Origin: an uncultured Mycoplasmatota bacterium | Lineage (GTDB): Bacteria; Bacillota_I; Bacilli_A; RF39; UBA660 | Length of the DNA stretch: 64,000 bases | Reading direction: 5' to 3' | NCBI GenBank assembly: GCA_947056845.1 | Contig: CAMSCJ010000003.1 | Span: forward strand, 1 to 64,000 | In this document: piece after piece, positions 52,048 through 61,169 of the stretch | Layout: each line of letters opens with the position of its first letter | How positions within the stretch are numbered: position 1 is the first letter of the stretch | Program-made: the position numbers and the translations under genes | The notes under the pieces: generated by a model | Databases searched by the model: none | What the model was told of the DNA's origin: nothing | The model's input: the letters and a program-made list of their open reading frames with translations, nothing else

Positions 52048-52069
52048 AGGTACCCAAATAGGTACTCAA
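52048..52069 (+). repeat. Arm-type repeats of the second module
   Basis: AGGTACCCAA (52048-52057) and AGGTACTCAA (52060-52069), 12 bp apart. They resemble the AGATACCAA sites of module 1 in spacing and position (just inside an attachment repeat) but differ in sequence, suggesting a related integrase of different specificity. Confidence 0.55.
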
Positions 52070-52181
52070 ACTATAAAATTCGATAATATATTTTAACTTT
52101 TATTAATCTAAAATGGTTTTAAATTGCTTAAAATATAGGGAACTAATTAACAATAATTAATTTTATATGCAATAAATTTAG

Positions 52182-52220
52182 CCCCCTGAAGAGTCAGCGA
52201 AAGCTGGATTACTTTTTGTT
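52182..52220 (+). other. Attachment site, right copy (end of mobile region)
   Basis: CCCCCTGAA, GAGTCAGC-GAAA-GCTGGATT and ACTTTTTGTT; 35 of 39 bases or more identical to 47042-47080. Core chromosomal genes resume after it. The 52221-52417 stretch is AT-rich with no visible gene. Confidence 0.7.
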
Positions 52221-52417
52221 ATTATGAATTAAATTAGTTTAAAACATCACAAAAAAGTTTAATTTCAATTAAAAAAGTTATAGTTTTTTAAATAAAACTT
52301 TTATTTTCGTTAATTTTAAGATTAAATATATGTGATATTTTATCAAAAAATATTTTATTTAAATCCTTGTAGCACCTTATAAACAAAAACATATTATGTA
52401 GTATGAGGTGAATAAGA

Positions 52418-53215
52418 TTGAATTGGTTTGAAAATTTAAATCCAGTAGTTCAGGCACTACTTGCAACAATTTTTACTTGGGGTGTAACAGCACTAGGGGC
52501 TCTTGTAGTATGTTTTTTTAAAGATGTTAATAAAAAGGTATTAAATACAATTTTAGGGTTTAGTGCTGGAATAATGATAGCCGCATCCTTTTGGTCATTA
52601 TTATCACCTGCCATTGATTTATCTATAGAGCTAGATTATATTGCGTGGGTATTACCAATGACTGGTTTTATTATCGGTGGATTATTTGTTTTATTATCTG
52701 ATCGCTTTTTAGACCGGGTACTTAAAAATAAGAGTAATTTACAAGATTCGGCTTCATTAAAAAGAAGTATTCTCTTGGTATCAGCTATTACTATTCATAA
52801 TATCCCAGAAGGTATGGCAGTAGGAGTTGCATTCGGAGGTATTGCGAGTGGGGTTTCTGGTATGACTTTAATTGGCGCTATTATGTTAGCACTTGGTATT
52901 GGTATTCAAAATTTTCCGGAGGGTGCAGCTGTTTCCTTGCCACTTAGAAATGAAGGATTTTCTCGAACTAAAAGTTTTATGTTTGGTCAGGCTTCAGCAC
53001 TTGTTGAACCTATATCAGCAATAATTGGTGTTGTATTAGTCCTAACTATAAGAGGTATTTTACCATTTTTACTTTCTTTTGCCGCTGGGGCAATGATTAC
53101 AGTAGCAGCTAGGGAATTATTACCAGAGTCTGTTAAGGAAAATAAAAATTTATCGACATTAGGTTTAATAGTTGGTTTTACAATAATGATGGTATTGGAT
53201 GTTGCTTTAGGATAA
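52418..53215 (+). CDS. ZIP-family metal transporter
   Basis: 265 residues, TTG start with GAGGTGAATA upstream. Eight membrane segments. The ZIP signatures are intact: HNIPEGMAVGVAFGG in helix IV and NFPEGAAVSLPLRNEG in helix V, which carry the metal ligands His, Asn, Glu and Pro. The sequence belongs to the GufA/ZupT-like branch that imports zinc and related divalent ions. It lacks the long His-rich loop. It is monocistronic, ending in a terminator at 53218. Confidence 0.92.
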   Translation: MNWFENLNPVVQALLATIFTWGVTALGALVVCFFKDVNKKVLNTILGFSAGIMIAASFWSLLSPAIDLSIELDYIAWVLPMTGFIIGGLFVLLSDRFLDRVLKNKSNLQDSASLKRSILLVSAITIHNIPEGMAVGVAFGGIASGVSGMTLIGAIMLALGIGIQNFPEGAAVSLPLRNEGFSRTKSFMFGQASALVEPISAIIGVVLVLTIRGILPFLLSFAAGAMITVAARELLPESVKENKNLSTLGLIVGFTIMMVLDVALG

Positions 53216-53217
53216 AT

Positions 53218-53247
53218 AATGAAGTTATTCAACTTCGTTTTTTTTGT
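53218..53247 (+). terminator. Rho-independent terminator
   Basis: GAAGTT-ATTC-AACTTC stem extended by AAT/GTT and followed by a long T run. Confidence 0.85.
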
Positions 53248-53250
53248 TAT

Positions 53251-53279
53251 TTGCCAATATTAAAAAAAAGTGTTATAAT
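53251..53279 (+). promoter_or_regulatory. Promoter of the LCP gene
   Basis: TTGCCA (53251-53256), 17-bp spacer, TATAAT (53274-53279). Confidence 0.85.
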
Positions 53280-53323
53280 TTTTTAGTATAAGAATAATAA
53301 TTAATTATAGAAGAGGTAAATAA

Positions 53324-55093
53324 ATGGCAAAAAAGGTGAAAAAAATTAATCCTAAAACTAAAAAGATGATAAATATTATAAGTTCATTATTATATTTTAT
53401 CTTTTGTTTTATAGCTTTATTACTTACAATAAATATCTTTAAATTAAACATGCTTCCATTTAAAATTACTTTTTTAATATTTACATTTGGTATTATTTGT
53501 ATTTTAATTTTTGGTTTATTATGTCTTCACAAAAAAATAAAATGGAAAATAAAAATTATTAGTGATGTAATGGTTTTAATTTTATCTGTAATATTATTTT
53601 TTGCTAATCACTATATTGATAGGACTATATCATTTTTTAGAGAGATAACAGGTAGTAATTATGAGGTTGAAAATTATTATGTATTAGTTTTAGATGAAAG
53701 TGATTTATCTAGCGAAAATGATTTATTAGATAAAAAAGTTGGATATGTTGGTAAACTAGGTAATAATGATAAGGCTTTAGAAGAATTGAAAAATAAAGTT
53801 GTATTTGAAACAGTTAATAATAAAAGTATTTTTGATTTAGGAAATGCCTTATTAAAAAAACAGACTGACGCTATTTTATTAGCTGATTATCATAAAGCTA
53901 TTTTAGATGAGCAAATTGAGGATTTTGATGATAAAACAAAAATTATTTATCAGTTCTCAATAAAAAAAGAAACTAAAGTCGAATCTAATTCTGTTAATGT
54001 TACAAAGGATTCATTTAATATATTTTTAAGTGGTATAGATACTTATGGCGAGATTGACTCTATAGCGCGAAGTGATGTTAATATGATAATAACTATTAAT
54101 CCAGTAACGAAGCAGGTTTTGTTAACATCAATACCTAGAGATTATTATGTAGAGCTTTCTTGTTACAATGAAAAAGATAAATTAACGCATGCTGGTATGT
54201 ATGGAATTGATTGTTCAATTGGAACAATTGAGAATTTACTTGGCATAGATATTAATTATTATGCTCGTGTTAATTTTTCATCATTGATTAATCTTGTAGA
54301 TGTTTTAGGTGGTGTAGAGGTATATTCCGATTATACTTTTAATACTTATGGTTATCAGTTTAATAAGGGGTATAATTATGTAAATGGTAAATATGCTTTG
54401 GCTTTTTCGCGTGCTCGATATAATTTTGTTGATGGGGATAGACAACGTGTTAAAAACCAACAAGCTGTTATAACAGCTATTGTAAATAAGGCGATGAGTC
54501 CAGCCATTTTAAGTAAATATACAAGTATTTTAGATTCTTTAAAAGATTCTTTCCAAACTAATATGGGAATGTCGGATATTCAGTCTTTAGCTAAATTTCA
54601 GATTGATAAGATGCCAAAATGGAATATAGCATCAATAAGTTTAAATGGTAGTGATTCAGAAAATTATACTTATAGTTATGGGTCACAAAAATTGTATGTA
54701 ATGGAACCTGATATTTCTACTGTTGATTATGCACGAGAAACAATTAATAAGGTGATGAAGGGAGAAGCTATTGATGTTGCTAATACCCAAACACAGATTG
54801 TCTCTAATAGTAATCAAACAATTAGTAAAGCTACAACGACAACTCCAATAAAATCAACAACGAAAACGACAACAACCAAAGTGCCAACAACCAAAGTGCC
54901 AACAACTACTTCAATTAAAAAAGAAGAGAATGATAATGTGAATAAACCAAATAATACAGAAGATTCTAATGGGGATTTTAATCAGGAGGATAATAAAGAG
55001 AATACCTCAGATAGTAATACGGATGAAAATCAAGTCGATAATGATAAGAGTGAAACGTTGGAAAATTCTGATGATAAAAAACAAGATAATTGA
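53324..55093 (+). CDS. LytR-CpsA-Psr (LCP) family glycopolymer ligase
   Basis: 589 residues. Three N-terminal membrane segments (to about residue 105), an extracytoplasmic stretch, then the LCP domain from ~residue 225: FNIFLSGIDTYG, RSDVNMIITINP, SIPRDYYVEL, VDVLGGVEVY and FSRARYNFVDGDRQRVKNQQ hold the conserved Arg and Asp residues. The C-terminal ~100 residues are a Thr/Pro/Lys linker (repeated TTKVP) and an Asp/Asn/Glu-rich tail. LCP enzymes attach lipid-linked polymers to peptidoglycan, so this is the probable last step for the glycan made by the 17-30 kb cluster. Confidence 0.92.
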   Translation: MAKKVKKINPKTKKMINIISSLLYFIFCFIALLLTINIFKLNMLPFKITFLIFTFGIICILIFGLLCLHKKIKWKIKIISDVMVLILSVILFFANHYIDRTISFFREITGSNYEVENYYVLVLDESDLSSENDLLDKKVGYVGKLGNNDKALEELKNKVVFETVNNKSIFDLGNALLKKQTDAILLADYHKAILDEQIEDFDDKTKIIYQFSIKKETKVESNSVNVTKDSFNIFLSGIDTYGEIDSIARSDVNMIITINPVTKQVLLTSIPRDYYVELSCYNEKDKLTHAGMYGIDCSIGTIENLLGIDINYYARVNFSSLINLVDVLGGVEVYSDYTFNTYGYQFNKGYNYVNGKYALAFSRARYNFVDGDRQRVKNQQAVITAIVNKAMSPAILSKYTSILDSLKDSFQTNMGMSDIQSLAKFQIDKMPKWNIASISLNGSDSENYTYSYGSQKLYVMEPDISTVDYARETINKVMKGEAIDVANTQTQIVSNSNQTISKATTTTPIKSTTKTTTTKVPTTKVPTTTSIKKEENDNVNKPNNTEDSNGDFNQEDNKENTSDSNTDENQVDNDKSETLENSDDKKQDN

Positions 55094-55130
55094 AAATAAT
55101 CAGGGCTGTTTATATTAATGAAAAAGAAAT

Positions 55131-55158
55131 TTGCTTTTTTCTTTTTTTTTGTTATAAT
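55131..55158 (+). promoter_or_regulatory. Promoter of parC
   Basis: TTGCTT (55131-55136), 16-bp spacer, TATAAT (55153-55158), then the AGGTGATT ribosome site at 55165-55172. Confidence 0.7.
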
Positions 55159-55174
55159 TGAATAAGGTGATTCT

Positions 55175-57694
55175 ATGCAAGATATATTAAAACGAATTTA
55201 TAATTATTCACTAGAAGAAATTATGGGTGTTAGATTTGGTGAGTATGCTAAGTCAATTATTCAAGAACGTGCTTTACCTGATGTTCGTGATGGTTTAAAA
55301 CCAGTTCAAAGACGTATACTTTATGGTATGTATCGTGATAAAAACACCTATGATAAGGCTTATAAAAAATCGGCTAAAACAGTTGGAAATGTTATGGGAC
55401 AATATCATCCCCATGGAGATTCTAGCATTTATGAAGCTATGGTCAGGATGAGTCAATGGTGGAAACAGAATGCCATAACAATTGATATGCATGGAAATAA
55501 TGGTTCAATGGACGGTGATAGTGCCGCAGCTATGCGTTATACAGAGGCTAGGCTTTCAAAAATTAGTAATGAATTATTGAAAGATATTGATAAAGGAACA
55601 ATTTTATGGACTTGGAATTATGATGATACTCTGTTGGAACCAACAGTTTTACCAGCTAAGTTTCCTAATTTATTAGTTAATGGTTCGACAGGTATTAGTG
55701 CAGGTTATGCGACTAATATACCGCCTCATAATTTAGGTGAAATTATTGATGCAACAATTTTATTAATGGATAATCCTTTGGCAACATTAGATGACGTTAT
55801 GCAAATTGTAAAGGGGCCTGATTTTCCAACTGGTGGAATTGTTGAAGGTATAAATGGAATTAAAGATTCTTTTAAAACGGGACGAGGCAAAATTGTTGTT
55901 AAATCTAAATACGTAATTGAGCAAAATAAAGGGAAGAAGCAAATTGTTATTACTGAAATTCCTTTTGATGTCAATAAAGCTAATTTGGTGAAAAAAATTG
56001 ATGATATTAGAATTGACAAAAAGATTGACGGTATTGTTGAAGTTAGAGATGAATCCAATTTGGATAATCCTGAAACAATTGTCATTGATTTAAAAAAAGA
56101 TGCTAATAGTGATTTAATTATAAATTATTTGTTAAAGAATACGGAAATGCAAATTACATATAACTATAATATGGTTTCAATTGTTAATAACCGACCAATG
56201 ACACTTGGACTAGTAGAAATTTTAAATGCATATGTTAATCATCAAAAAGATGTTGTTACGAAAAGAACACAATTTGATTTAGAACATGCTAAAGCTAGAA
56301 TGCATATTGTGGAAGGGTTAATAAAGGCATTATCTATATTGGATGAAATTATTTCTTTAATTAGAGCTAGTAAAAACAAAAGTGATTCAATTAAGAATTT
56401 AATTGAAAAGTTTGAATTTACAGAAAAGCAAGCAACTGCAATTGTTGATTTACAATTATATCGTTTAAGTAATACTGATGTTGCTGATTTAATAGAAGAA
56501 CAAAAAAATTTAAAAAAATTAATTAAAGCTTTAGAGAATATTTTAAATGATAATAAAAAATTGATGGATGTTATTAGAGCCGAATTGATACGGATCAAAG
56601 ATGAGTATAGTATACCCAGAAAAACGGTAATTAAAGAGGAAATCACAGAGATTAAGATAGATGTTACTAATCTTATACCAAAGGAAGATTGTGTAGTGGT
56701 TGTCACGCATGATGGTTATGTAAAAAGGACTTCTTTAAGAAGCTATAAGTCTAGTGATGATAATTCTATAACTTTAAAAGATGGGGATTATGTCTTGGGA
56801 CAATTTGAAACAAATACAATGGATACGCTTTTAATTTTTACAAATTTAGGTAATTATTTATATGTACCAGTCTATGAGTTGCCTGATTTAAGGTGGAAAG
56901 AATTAGGAAAACATATAAGTAATATTATTAAATTAGGTGAGGGAGAAAATATTATTAGTTCATATCCTGTTTATGATTTTAATAATGATAGTTTCATTAC
57001 TATTTTTACGCATGATGGTATGGTAAAACGTACTAAATTATTTGATTTTAAAGTTCAGCGATATTCTAAACCAATATCATGTATAAAATTAAAGGAGGCC
57101 GATCAAGTTGTTTCTGTTTGTATGAGTAATGCGAGTGATATTTTCATTTCAACATTTAATGGCTATGGATTGCGTTATAAATTAGAAGAAGTTCCTGTTG
57201 TTGGCTTAAAGGCAAGTGGTGTTAAGGCTATTAATTTAAAAAATGATTATGTGGTAAATGGTGAAGTTTTTGATCAAAAATGTTATGATTATTTAACACT
57301 TGTTACTAATAAAAATACTGTTAAACGCATTCATTTAACTCAATTTGATTATATTAGTAGGGCTAAAAAAGGTGTACAAATTATTAGAGAAGTTAAGACC
57401 AATCCTTATAATGTATTGAAAACGTTTATTACTAATAGTAAAGATTCATTAGGAATTAAAAAACATGATGATATATTATTATTTAAAATGACAGAAATTC
57501 CTATTTTGGATAGGTATTCGACTGGAACGGTTATTTGTAAGGGGAATATTGTGGATGTATTTAAAAATTTTAAAATTATTACTAAAGAAAGCAACGACGT
57601 TATTGAAATTAATGATAGTTCAAATGCAACTTTAGATAATATTGATAATCAAATAATGACCATAGATGATTTTCTAGATGATTTCAAAATATAA
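55175..57694 (+). CDS. parC: DNA topoisomerase IV subunit A
   Basis: 839 residues. Cuts and rejoins DNA for decatenation of daughter chromosomes together with ParE, which is not in the window. Visible parts: GEYAKSIIQERALPDVRDGLKPVQRRI, the winged-helix with HPHGDSSIYEAMVRMSQ, the active-site Tyr in AAMRYTEARL and a C-terminal beta-pinwheel (repeats such as FTHDGMVKRTKLF). The residues equivalent to the quinolone-resistance sites Ser80 and Glu84 are unchanged (Ser and Glu). ParC rather than GyrA is preferred from the start and the absence of a clear GyrA box, but this is not absolute. Confidence 0.88.
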   Translation: MQDILKRIYNYSLEEIMGVRFGEYAKSIIQERALPDVRDGLKPVQRRILYGMYRDKNTYDKAYKKSAKTVGNVMGQYHPHGDSSIYEAMVRMSQWWKQNAITIDMHGNNGSMDGDSAAAMRYTEARLSKISNELLKDIDKGTILWTWNYDDTLLEPTVLPAKFPNLLVNGSTGISAGYATNIPPHNLGEIIDATILLMDNPLATLDDVMQIVKGPDFPTGGIVEGINGIKDSFKTGRGKIVVKSKYVIEQNKGKKQIVITEIPFDVNKANLVKKIDDIRIDKKIDGIVEVRDESNLDNPETIVIDLKKDANSDLIINYLLKNTEMQITYNYNMVSIVNNRPMTLGLVEILNAYVNHQKDVVTKRTQFDLEHAKARMHIVEGLIKALSILDEIISLIRASKNKSDSIKNLIEKFEFTEKQATAIVDLQLYRLSNTDVADLIEEQKNLKKLIKALENILNDNKKLMDVIRAELIRIKDEYSIPRKTVIKEEITEIKIDVTNLIPKEDCVVVVTHDGYVKRTSLRSYKSSDDNSITLKDGDYVLGQFETNTMDTLLIFTNLGNYLYVPVYELPDLRWKELGKHISNIIKLGEGENIISSYPVYDFNNDSFITIFTHDGMVKRTKLFDFKVQRYSKPISCIKLKEADQVVSVCMSNASDIFISTFNGYGLRYKLEEVPVVGLKASGVKAINLKNDYVVNGEVFDQKCYDYLTLVTNKNTVKRIHLTQFDYISRAKKGVQIIREVKTNPYNVLKTFITNSKDSLGIKKHDDILLFKMTEIPILDRYSTGTVICKGNIVDVFKNFKIITKESNDVIEINDSSNATLDNIDNQIMTIDDFLDDFKI

Positions 57695-57706
57695 TTAAAA
57701 AATAAA

Positions 57707-57734
57707 AAAAAGTAAAAAAATAGTTTTACTTTTT
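57707..57734 (+). terminator. Rho-independent terminator
   Basis: 11-bp stem AAAAAGTAAAA / TTTTACTTTTT after parC. Confidence 0.75.
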
Positions 57735-57819
57735 AAAATTTTATGATATACTGTATATGATAATTTAATACTAGGGTATGTTATTTTGCTCTAAGTAATA
57801 GTAAAGAGGGGAAAGAAAG

Positions 57820-58977
57820 ATGGATAAAGGATTAGAATTTATGGATAATAAAGATAATAAGGTATTAGATGAAAATGAAAACAATGTATTAAAAGAAAAT
57901 GATTTCTATGATAAAGAGATAATGGAAATTGATAATGGAGCTAATTTATTAGATGAAGATTTTGATTCAATTGGGGAAGAGTTAAATAATGATAATTTTT
58001 CGGCTTTCGTTAGTTCAACTAAAGATGAGGATTTAAAACCTGCAGAGTTTGAGCAACCTGTTTTAGCGGTTGAAAACAATGATGATAGTGATGATAAAAA
58101 ATTAACTTCTATTAATGAAAATTCTAATAAAGATATTCAACCAAAGGAAAATATAAGTTCTACAAGCACTTCTATTGTAGATACTGAAAGTAATGATGTT
58201 CTTTCAGATTTCGATTCTCTATTCAATAATTTGTATAGTGATGTAGTTGGAGCCAATAATTTTATTTCTAATTTAATAGAAAAAAAATCTTCATTAAATA
58301 AGAATGAAAAATCTTTAGAAGAAATAAAAGAAAAATTTGAAAAAGAAAAGGCTGAATTTGATCGTTATGTTGCAGAACAAAGAAAATCTATTGAGAAAGA
58401 AAAACAGCAATGTGATGAGTATGTTGCAACCCAACGTCAAAGAATCGAAAGTGAAGAGGCTAAGTTTAATGAGGATGTTTTGGCTAAGAATACAGAGCTT
58501 GATTTGTTAGAACAATCTTTAAATATTACAAGGGAACAATTAGAAACTGAAAAGGAACAATTTGAAGACTATAAAAAGGTTGAAGAGGAAAAAATTAGAA
58601 GTGATAAAAATAAATTAGATACAGAAAAAAGTCAATTTGAAAAAGAAAGAGAAATGACTCAAAAAAGCTTAAAAGAAAGACAAGATGAGTTATCTACTAA
58701 AGAGCAAGAGTTTGCGAAGTTTAAGGATTTAGAACAATCAAAATTGGATTCTGAAAGGGAACAATTAGATAAAGAGATTGGCTTGACTCGTCAAGGATTA
58801 GAAAATTCTAGAAAAGAATTAGATTTCAAACAAGAACAATTTGCAAAATATAAAGAAGTAGAAGAAAAGAAGTTAGAGTTAGAAAATAAAAATTTAGCGC
58901 AAAGCTGTGCGAGATTCAAAACTTTGGTTTCTCAATTTAATACAAGTTTTTCACAATTACCTAATGATAAGGAATAG
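57820..58977 (+). CDS. Long coiled-coil protein with acidic N-terminus
   Basis: 385 residues; AGAGGGGAAAG lies upstream of the ATG. Residues 1-~150 are acidic and disordered-looking with many Asp, Asn and Glu. From ~155 to ~365 there is continuous heptad-type coiled coil containing repeated units EKExxxFxxYxxxxxxxIxxEK, with FDRYVAEQRKS, CDEYVATQRQR and FEDYKKVEEEK as repeat-like blocks. No membrane segment or catalytic motif. It resembles the next gene in plan (acidic head, coiled coil) and may be a cytoskeletal or chromosome-associated structural protein; function unknown. Confidence 0.65.
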   Translation: MDKGLEFMDNKDNKVLDENENNVLKENDFYDKEIMEIDNGANLLDEDFDSIGEELNNDNFSAFVSSTKDEDLKPAEFEQPVLAVENNDDSDDKKLTSINENSNKDIQPKENISSTSTSIVDTESNDVLSDFDSLFNNLYSDVVGANNFISNLIEKKSSLNKNEKSLEEIKEKFEKEKAEFDRYVAEQRKSIEKEKQQCDEYVATQRQRIESEEAKFNEDVLAKNTELDLLEQSLNITREQLETEKEQFEDYKKVEEEKIRSDKNKLDTEKSQFEKEREMTQKSLKERQDELSTKEQEFAKFKDLEQSKLDSEREQLDKEIGLTRQGLENSRKELDFKQEQFAKYKEVEEKKLELENKNLAQSCARFKTLVSQFNTSFSQLPNDKE

Positions 58978-58981
58978 TTAG

Positions 58982-59689
58982 ATGTCTTTAAATGATGTTC
59001 AAGAAAATGTCTCTAATGACAATGAAATTGATTTAGATAAAGATTTTGTTATTGATAATAGTTTAAATGATAATTCTGATGTTGGTGATATTAGCGAAAT
59101 TAAAAATGCTAGTAGTAATGTTCCAAAAGATTCTATAAATATTGAGAATATTTTTGAACGTGCTAATAATAATGTTAAAGAAGCTACAAATATTTTTCAA
59201 AAAAATTTGTTACTAAAACAGCAATTAGAGGAAAAAATAAAAGAATTTAATGTAGATAAAAGCAATTTTGAAAAAACTAAAGAGCTTGAATACGAAAAGA
59301 TAAAAGAGTATAAAAAAACAGCTTATGAAAAGCTAAAGCAGAAAAAAATTGTTATTGAAAAAAGTATAGATGAGCTTAAGCAACAACAAGAAAAATTGAA
59401 TGCTGAAAAAATAGCCTTTCAAGAAAAACGTAAACAAGAATTAGAAAAGATTAAAGAGGAAAAACAAAAGAATATCTTATTTATGAAAGAGAAAAAACAG
59501 CAGCTAGAAGCTTTAGAACGTGAATTAAATGCTGAGAAAGAAAGTTTGAATGAGATGAAAGAGCAACTTAAATTGGATCGTATTCAATGTGAGAGTGACA
59601 AGAGTGAACTTGCTAATAATTTAATTAAATTTAATGAATTAGTAGGTGAGTTTACAGTAGGAATTGAAAAATTTAGTGATGAAAATTAA
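58982..59689 (+). CDS. Coiled-coil protein, paralogue-like partner
   Basis: 235 residues, 4 bp after the previous stop, so co-transcribed. An acidic N-terminus (DNEIDLDKDFVIDNS) is followed by a coiled coil from ~60 to ~215 (KLKQKKIVIEKSIDELKQQQEKLNAEK). The last ~25 residues (NNLIKFNELVGEFTVGIEKF) resemble the end of the preceding protein (ARFKTLVSQFNTSFSQL), suggesting a common origin. Function is unknown; the two may form a hetero-oligomer. Confidence 0.65.
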   Translation: MSLNDVQENVSNDNEIDLDKDFVIDNSLNDNSDVGDISEIKNASSNVPKDSINIENIFERANNNVKEATNIFQKNLLLKQQLEEKIKEFNVDKSNFEKTKELEYEKIKEYKKTAYEKLKQKKIVIEKSIDELKQQQEKLNAEKIAFQEKRKQELEKIKEEKQKNILFMKEKKQQLEALERELNAEKESLNEMKEQLKLDRIQCESDKSELANNLIKFNELVGEFTVGIEKFSDEN

Positions 59690-59715
59690 AAAACTGTCTA
59701 TTGACAGTTTTTTTG
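59690..59715 (+). terminator. Rho-independent terminator
   Basis: AAAACTGTC-TATT-GACAGTTTT stem with T run at the end of the coiled-coil pair. Confidence 0.9.
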
Positions 59716-59725
59716 ACTAAATAAG

Positions 59726-60349
59726 TTAATTATTGATAGGTGATTTCCTTTTTAGGAGTTGTTTGTCAATATAAACTTCACCAGTCTCACTATCTAAATG
59801 TTGATCTATTGCTAATGTTTGATAATCATTATTTACAATGTCATTATACATTAATATACAATACCAAGTTATATCAAATATTGAAATATCACGTAAATCT
59901 AGACCTAAATTAACTTTTAATTCAATTAGTGAGTATATTAATTCAGTATATAATACTTTATATTTTTCATGTATATCATCAATATCTAAATTGTAATATT
60001 TGTTCAATAGTACTAATAATTCATTATTAATTTTTTTCAATTTTTTATAATCAGTAAATTTTTCTTGTAATTTTTTATAGTCATTAAACTTTTCTTGTAA
60101 TTTTTCATATACTGATAAATAGCCTTTATTTCCTTTTATTTTTGCTAATTTAAAAGCAATATCTTTTTCATTTTTGGTTAATAAGTTTTCATCAATAATT
60201 GTTACTTCATCATGTAAATCTGTTAAATTTCCTTCTTTGTTTCCTATTGCTATTTCTATGATATTAAAAACATGTTTGTCATTTGCTGGTGATTTTTTGT
60301 ATAATTTTAGCCTTTGTTTAAATTGCTTGTCATTGAAAACTATATCCAT
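59726..60349 (-). CDS. Hypothetical protein with internal 8-residue repeats
   Basis: 207 residues, AAAGGAGAAAT upstream. Soluble and mostly helical. Around residues 82-107 it repeats YEKLQEKFNDYKKLQEKF, a short coiled coil of tandem units, also visible at DNA level. The C-terminal part (LGLDLRDISIFDITWYCILMYNDIV) is hydrophobic. The closing LDSETGEVYIDKQ looks like a beta hairpin. No known family is recognised. It lies 26 bp beyond the HIT gene start-to-stop arrangement on the same strand, probably co-transcribed. Confidence 0.55.
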   Translation of the reverse strand: MDIVFNDKQFKQRLKLYKKSPANDKHVFNIIEIAIGNKEGNLTDLHDEVTIIDENLLTKNEKDIAFKLAKIKGNKGYLSVYEKLQEKFNDYKKLQEKFTDYKKLKKINNELLVLLNKYYNLDIDDIHEKYKVLYTELIYSLIELKVNLGLDLRDISIFDITWYCILMYNDIVNNDYQTLAIDQHLDSETGEVYIDKQLLKRKSPINN

Positions 60350-60375
60350 AATTATTTCTCCTTTTATAAAAATGT

Positions 60376-60741
60376 TTAATTCATTAATAGATTATATACT
60401 TCTTCAACAGGTTTTAATTCTTGTGCTTGATTATAATGTGGTTTTAAATGTAAATGATAGTGTTTAACCTCTTGAACAGATCCATTATTTTGAATAAGTG
60501 TTAATCCGTCAATATGTAATTTATTAATTAATTTCTCTTCCATTTTTCTAGCCATTTTCATAATGTGTGAAAGTGTTTGATCATCAATTTCTTTTAATCC
60601 CAAATAATGTTTTTTAGGAATTATTAATAAATGACCATTAACATCAGGATTAATATCCAAAAAAATTTTAACTATTTCATCTTCATAAATAGTATATGAA
60701 GAAATTTCTTTATTAATTATTTTACAAAAAATGCAATCCAT
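60376..60741 (-). CDS. HIT-family hydrolase
   Basis: 121 residues, Hint branch. It starts DCIFCKIINKEI with the CxxC zinc site, continues FLDINPDVNGHLLIIPKKHY and ends with the histidine triad HYHLHLKP (HxHxH). Family members hydrolyse nucleoside phosphoramidates or adenylated compounds. AAGGAGGAAT precedes the ATG. The downstream gene at 59726 follows at 26 bp. Confidence 0.92.
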   Translation of the reverse strand: MDCIFCKIINKEISSYTIYEDEIVKIFLDINPDVNGHLLIIPKKHYLGLKEIDDQTLSHIMKMARKMEEKLINKLHIDGLTLIQNNGSVQEVKHYHLHLKPHYNQAQELKPVEEVYNLLMN

Positions 60742-60923
60742 AAATTATTCCTCCTTATATAAATTATTGTATCATATTTTAGTTAAAAATAAAAAGAGTT
60801 GTGCTCTTTTTAGTGAATACTGCAAATATTCATTTATATTATGGTATAGAAAAAAATATATATACAGTTAATTCTTGTTTTTTAATTTTTTATATGTTAA
60901 TATAATTTTATTGAGGTGATATT

Positions 60924-61169
60924 ATGGCAAATTTTTATATGCCTGTTTATAATAAAAAACTTAATTGTAATGATATTTATAATATGGAATATGATAAAGA
61001 TTATTTAAATAAATTTTTGGATAACATTAGATTTACGTATCAAGATAAGCATATACATAATAATTCAGGAAATGATTTAGTTGAATATAGCGTTAATCCA
61101 TTATTATATACTATTTTGATGGATATGATGCATTATAATGTTTTGAATTTGTGTATATATGGATGTTAA
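60924..61169 (+). CDS. Hypothetical small protein
   Basis: 81 residues, GAGGTGATAT upstream of the ATG. Not recognised; a Tyr/Asn/Asp-rich N-terminus precedes a helical end (YTILMDMMHYNVLNLCIYGC). Its last 11 bp overlap the next ORF, and the sequence looks cut short, so the two frames may be one gene interrupted by a frameshift near 61160. Confidence 0.45.
   Translation: MANFYMPVYNKKLNCNDIYNMEYDKDYLNKFLDNIRFTYQDKHIHNNSGNDLVEYSVNPLLYTILMDMMHYNVLNLCIYGC

Noticed and set aside
55175-57694. Quinolone-resistance mutations in parC
   Set aside because: The GDSSIYEA stretch has the wild-type Ser and Glu.
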